This document shows, in pieces, positions 61,065-64,000 of a DNA stretch of 64,000 bases. Below the pieces are notes generated by a model. That model had not been told where the DNA came from, ran no database searches, and saw nothing but the letters and a program-made list of their open reading frames with translations. The stretch comes from Bacteroidota bacterium (GTDB lineage Bacteria > Bacteroidota > Bacteroidia > Bacteroidales > UBA10428), in contig JAEZZA010000017.1 of the NCBI GenBank assembly GCA_023442525.1, positions 186,001 to 250,000 on the forward strand. Reading direction: 5' to 3'. A program made the translations under genes and the position numbers. Each line of letters starts with the position of its first letter. Within the stretch, counting starts at the first letter, position 1.

Positions 61065-62225
61065 TTATTCAACATCATTAGTCTTCATCATCTCATCCTT
61101 TTCATGATCATTGTCCTCCCAGCAGGGCAGCTGAACCTTCACCATAGTTGATTCATCGTACTCCCGGGGTTTGATCTCACCTTTCAGAACCATAAGACCA
61201 TTCATTGCCAGGGCATGCATCTCGTCTTCACCAGGGTAAATGACAACAGGAGCAATAAAGGATACCATCTTTTTGATGTACTCAACAACCATTGGATTAT
61301 GCGAAATTCCGCCTGTTAAAATAATGGCGTCCACATCGCCATGCAGCACCGAGCACATGGCGGCTATAACTTTACCAATCTGGTACGACATGGCATCCTG
61401 GATGAGCCGTGCCTTTTCGTCGCCATCCTGGGCCTGGAGCTCAACTTCATAAGCGCTGTTGGTACCCATGTAAGCCACGTAACCACCTTCACCGGTAATC
61501 ATTTTTTTAATCTCGTCGAGACTGTACTTTCCACTGAAGCACAGTTTAGCCAGGGCTCCTGAAGGCAGTGTACCTGAACGTTCGGGTGAGAAGGGACCTT
61601 CGCCATCCAGCGCCTGGTTCACATCAATTACCCTGCCTTTACGGTGTGCACCTATGGAAATCCCTCCGCCCATGTGAGCAATAACCAGGTTAAGCTCTTC
61701 GTATTTACGGTTCATTAACCGGGAATAAGCCCTTGCGGTTGCTTTTTGGTTTAGTGCATGAAAAATTGAATACCTCTGGAACATGGGGTGCCCTGAAATA
61801 CGGGCCACATCCTGCAACTCGTCCACAACAACAGGATCGGCAATAAAAGCCCTGCATTTGGGAAGTTCACGTGCAATATCATGAGCGATCAGTCCTCCCA
61901 GGTTACTTGCATGCTCACCCATAACACCTTCGAGCAGATCGTGCCTTAACCGTTCGTTTACAATATAAACTCCCGATTCGATGGGACGAACCAGACCTCC
62001 TCTTCCAACAATAACTTCAATTGAGTCTATATTGATATGAGATGATCTTAATTCATCAAGGATGATATTTTTCCTCAGTTCATACTGGTCGCTAATTCTT
62101 TTAAACTTCCGGAGTTGAGCAGGATCATGCAGTATACTTTTTAAAAATATGGGCTTGGCATTATGATAAACTGCGATCTTGGTAGATGTAGATCCAGGGT
62201 TAATAGCAAGGATTTTATGGTTCAT
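61065..62225 (-). CDS. buk: Butyrate kinase
   Basis: The 386 residues carry the ASKHA-fold acyl kinase motifs: ILAINPGSTSTKIAVY, IVGRGGLVRPIESGVYIVN, HALNQKATARAYS, VIAHMGGGISIGAHRKGRV and ILTGGISHNPMVV. Butyrate kinase converts butyryl phosphate and ADP to butyrate and ATP in fermentation; related enzymes act on branched-chain acyl phosphates. The chain is about 30 residues longer than usual at its C-terminus, with a charged tail rich in D and E. It is the third gene of an operon with acetate kinase and the phosphate acyltransferase. Confidence 0.93.
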   Translation of the reverse strand: MNHKILAINPGSTSTKIAVYHNAKPIFLKSILHDPAQLRKFKRISDQYELRKNIILDELRSSHINIDSIEVIVGRGGLVRPIESGVYIVNERLRHDLLEGVMGEHASNLGGLIAHDIARELPKCRAFIADPVVVDELQDVARISGHPMFQRYSIFHALNQKATARAYSRLMNRKYEELNLVIAHMGGGISIGAHRKGRVIDVNQALDGEGPFSPERSGTLPSGALAKLCFSGKYSLDEIKKMITGEGGYVAYMGTNSAYEVELQAQDGDEKARLIQDAMSYQIGKVIAAMCSVLHGDVDAIILTGGISHNPMVVEYIKKMVSFIAPVVIYPGEDEMHALAMNGLMVLKGEIKPREYDESTMVKVQLPCWEDNDHEKDEMMKTNDVE

Positions 62226-62242
62226 ACCGTTTTATTTAGTTG

Positions 62243-63142
62243 TTACATGGCTGCTGCCAGTGCTATTGACAGAAATTTACTCTTATCCTCGTCGGCACGC
62301 GAAGTAAGAACCACCGGAACCGATGCGCCAGCTACAATAGCCGCACAAACAGCGCCCCCCATAAAATTGAGTGATTTGTACAGCATATTTCCCGAATTCA
62401 GATCGGGAACAACAAGAAGATCAGCGTTACCCGCAACCTCTGAAGTTATTCCTTTATGAACGGCAGCCTCTTTCGACACTGCGTTATCCAATGCCAACGG
62501 ACCATCGATTATACAACCATTTATCTGATTCCTTTTGTGCATCTGCGCCAACATAGCTGCATGCACCGATGATTCAATTTTGGGATTCACGGTTTCAACG
62601 GGAGCAAGGACTGCAACAAGAGGCTTGTCAATGCCAAGTTTATGGTATACCGAAACGGCGTTCTGAATGATGGTTACTTTGTCGGTAAACTCGGGCGAAA
62701 TGTTCAGCGCGGCATCCGTAACGCCAAGTATCTTGTGATAATAGGGGCTTTCAAAAAATGCAACATGACTAAGCAATCCTCCCTTCTTTAACAATCCGTT
62801 TTCCTTGTCAAGAATAGCTTTAACAAACTGACCGGTAGATACCAATCCTTTCATCAGGATATCACCCTTCCCCGATTTAACAACCTTAACAGCAGTATTG
62901 CAGGCAGATTGAATATCAGGTTCATTCAAAAACTCTGCACCGGAAAGGTCTGTTCTGTTTTTCAGGGCAATCCGTTCGATCTCGTCACGCTTACCCACCA
63001 GGATCGGGGTAACGAGTTTCTGTTGTATGGCCTGATCTACAGCTTTTAATACATCTTCATCCTGTGCTACCGCCACAACAAGCCTGCGAACTCCTTTGCC
63101 TGAAGCCCTTTCAACAAGCCATGAGAGCGATTTGAATTCCAT
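62243..63142 (-). CDS. ptb: Phosphate butyryltransferase (phosphotransacylase)
   Basis: The 299-residue protein starts with SLVERASGKGVRRLV-like SLSWLVERASGKGVRRLV and contains KGLVSTGQFVKAILDKENGL, MLAQMHKRNQINGCIIDGPLALDNAVS and LVVPDLNSGNMLYKSL, family blocks of the Pta/Ptb isocitrate-dehydrogenase-like fold. It exchanges CoA for phosphate on short-chain acyl-CoA. Together with the kinase downstream (17 bases away) it would yield butyrate or related acids plus ATP. It starts 6 bases after the acetate kinase stop. Confidence 0.9.
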   Translation of the reverse strand: MEFKSLSWLVERASGKGVRRLVVAVAQDEDVLKAVDQAIQQKLVTPILVGKRDEIERIALKNRTDLSGAEFLNEPDIQSACNTAVKVVKSGKGDILMKGLVSTGQFVKAILDKENGLLKKGGLLSHVAFFESPYYHKILGVTDAALNISPEFTDKVTIIQNAVSVYHKLGIDKPLVAVLAPVETVNPKIESSVHAAMLAQMHKRNQINGCIIDGPLALDNAVSKEAAVHKGITSEVAGNADLLVVPDLNSGNMLYKSLNFMGGAVCAAIVAGASVPVVLTSRADEDKSKFLSIALAAAM

Positions 63143-63148
63143 TGCAGC

Positions 63149-64000
63149 TTATTTCTTAAGTGTTTCCTTGATAATCTTCACGGTATCTTCGGCAATCACC
63201 AGTTCCTCATTTGTAGGTACTACCAGTATCTTCACCTTCGACTGTTCTTTGCTGATAATAGCCTCTTTTGAACGAAGTCCGTTGTTTTTCTCCTTGTCGA
63301 GTTCGATACCCAGAAACTCGAGATCCTGGCATATTTCTTCACGCGTTTCGGGACCGTTTTCACCAACACCCCCGGCGAATACGATCATATCAACTCCACC
63401 CATGGCAACAGCGTAAGAGCCGATGTATTTCTTCACCCGGTAGTGATACATGTCAAGACCCAGGATTGCTCTTTCGTTTTTATCCTTGAATGCAGCGTCT
63501 TCAATCTCACGCATATCCGAAGATATACCTGTAATTCCAAGCATACCACTCTGTTTATTTACCAGTGTCCCTATCTGGGAAATTCCGATTTCTTCCTTAT
63601 CCATTATATAGGTCATCACACCAATATCCAGATCACCGGAGCGGGTACCCATTATTAACCCTTCAATCGGGGTAAATCCCATCGATGTGTCAATTGACTC
63701 ACCGTTTTTAACAGCCGACATTGAAGCCCCATTTCCAAGATGTATCGTGATGATTTTCTGTTTCTTAATGTCAACATTCAGGATTTCGCAGGCTCTCTTG
63801 CTGATGTAGTAATGACTTGTACCATGATATCCGTATTTACGAATGCCATATTTCTTATAGAGAGAGTAGGGGATAGCATACATGAAAGCCTTTTTGGGCA
63901 GTGTATGATGAAAGGCGGTATCGAATACTCCAACCTGTGGTTTGCCTGGCAATAATGATTTAATTGCATAAACACCTTTTAAATTGGCCGGATTATGCAA
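63149..64000 (-). CDS. ackA: Acetate kinase, N-terminus beyond the window
   Basis: The visible 283 residues are the C-terminal part of acetate kinase: LHNPANLKG opens at the window edge, followed by VFDTAFHHTLP, GYHGTSHYYIS, IITIHLGNGASMSAVKNGESIDTSMGFTP, GTRSGDLD and VFAGGVGENG. About 115 residues are missing on the right; the first codon seen is TTG (Leu), not a start. It makes ATP and acetate from acetyl phosphate and ADP. Six bases separate it from the phosphotransacylase gene. Its own Pta partner is not visible unless it lies outside. Confidence 0.95.
   Translation of the reverse strand: MHNPANLKGVYAIKSLLPGKPQVGVFDTAFHHTLPKKAFMYAIPYSLYKKYGIRKYGYHGTSHYYISKRACEILNVDIKKQKIITIHLGNGASMSAVKNGESIDTSMGFTPIEGLIMGTRSGDLDIGVMTYIMDKEEIGISQIGTLVNKQSGMLGITGISSDMREIEDAAFKDKNERAILGLDMYHYRVKKYIGSYAVAMGGVDMIVFAGGVGENGPETREEICQDLEFLGIELDKEKNNGLRSKEAIISKEQSKVKILVVPTNEELVIAEDTVKIIKETLKK

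Noticed and set aside
1..64000. CRISPR arrays
   Set aside because: No regularly spaced direct repeats with unique spacers were seen on reading the window.

Overview
The window reads as chromosome of an anaerobic, fermentative member of the Bacteroidota, probably a Bacteroidales/Marinilabiliales-type organism. This rests on protein families rather than on a marker gene: a Bacteroidota-style TonB protein, a NigD-like lipoprotein, a CotH/lamin-tail surface protein with a type IX secretion (T9SS) sorting tail, a NUDIX-type sugar regulator, many short-signal lipoproteins, and -7 promoter boxes close to TAnnTTTG. No rRNA or classical phylogenetic marker is present.

Bases 1-9.5 kb hold a membrane protein overlapping a GH9-polysaccharide deacetylase fusion, a TonB protein, an ECF sigma/anti-sigma pair, a YhcC-type radical SAM protein, a small lipoprotein and an AddA/RecB-like helicase-nuclease. 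From 9.6 to 16.4 kb lies a compact cellulose/cellobiose operon: a catalytically degenerate NUDIX regulator with a perfect palindrome touching its start codon, an SSS symporter, a GH94 cellobiose-phosphorylase-type enzyme and a secreted GH9 glucanase, closed by a strong terminator. A hexose MFS transporter and an LTA-synthase-like membrane sulfatase follow on the other strand. A decayed two-component system (receiver start joined to kinase end) sits at 20.2-20.4 kb.

From 20.4 to 25.3 kb there is a sulfur-handling cluster (two YeeE/YedE half-transporters and three rhodanese-like proteins) plus an RHS-like repeat lipoprotein. From 25.4 to 40.8 kb there is a seven-gene export locus: ABC ATPase, ABC permease fused to an M1-peptidase-like ectodomain, TolC, adaptor, a normal RND pump, a 1580-residue RND pump fused to an ABC ATPase, and a second ABC permease. 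From 41 to 49.2 kb come a TPR protein, a Memo-AMMECR1 fusion, an RluA-type pseudouridine synthase, a NigD-like protein and the large CotH protein.

Bases about 49.28-58.02 kb look like an integrated island carried by a large serine recombinase. Its cargo is a ubiquitin-like module (multi-ubiquitin protein, E1-like ThiF protein with an N-terminal extension, DUF6527 protein), a DUF2188 protein, and an AAA ATPase/subtilisin pair resembling the IetAS antiphage system. No separate E2 or JAB deubiquitinase is present. A tRNA-Lys(UUU) gene lies just beyond it. The last 5.5 kb hold a DUF6588-like protein, a small envelope protein, a short-chain dehydrogenase, and an acetate kinase - phosphate acyltransferase - butyrate kinase operon whose first gene runs off the window.

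The strongest candidates for something new are the RND-ABC fusion with a transmembrane insertion inside its nucleotide-binding domain, and the defence-type island combining a Ub-like module with a protease/ATPase pair.
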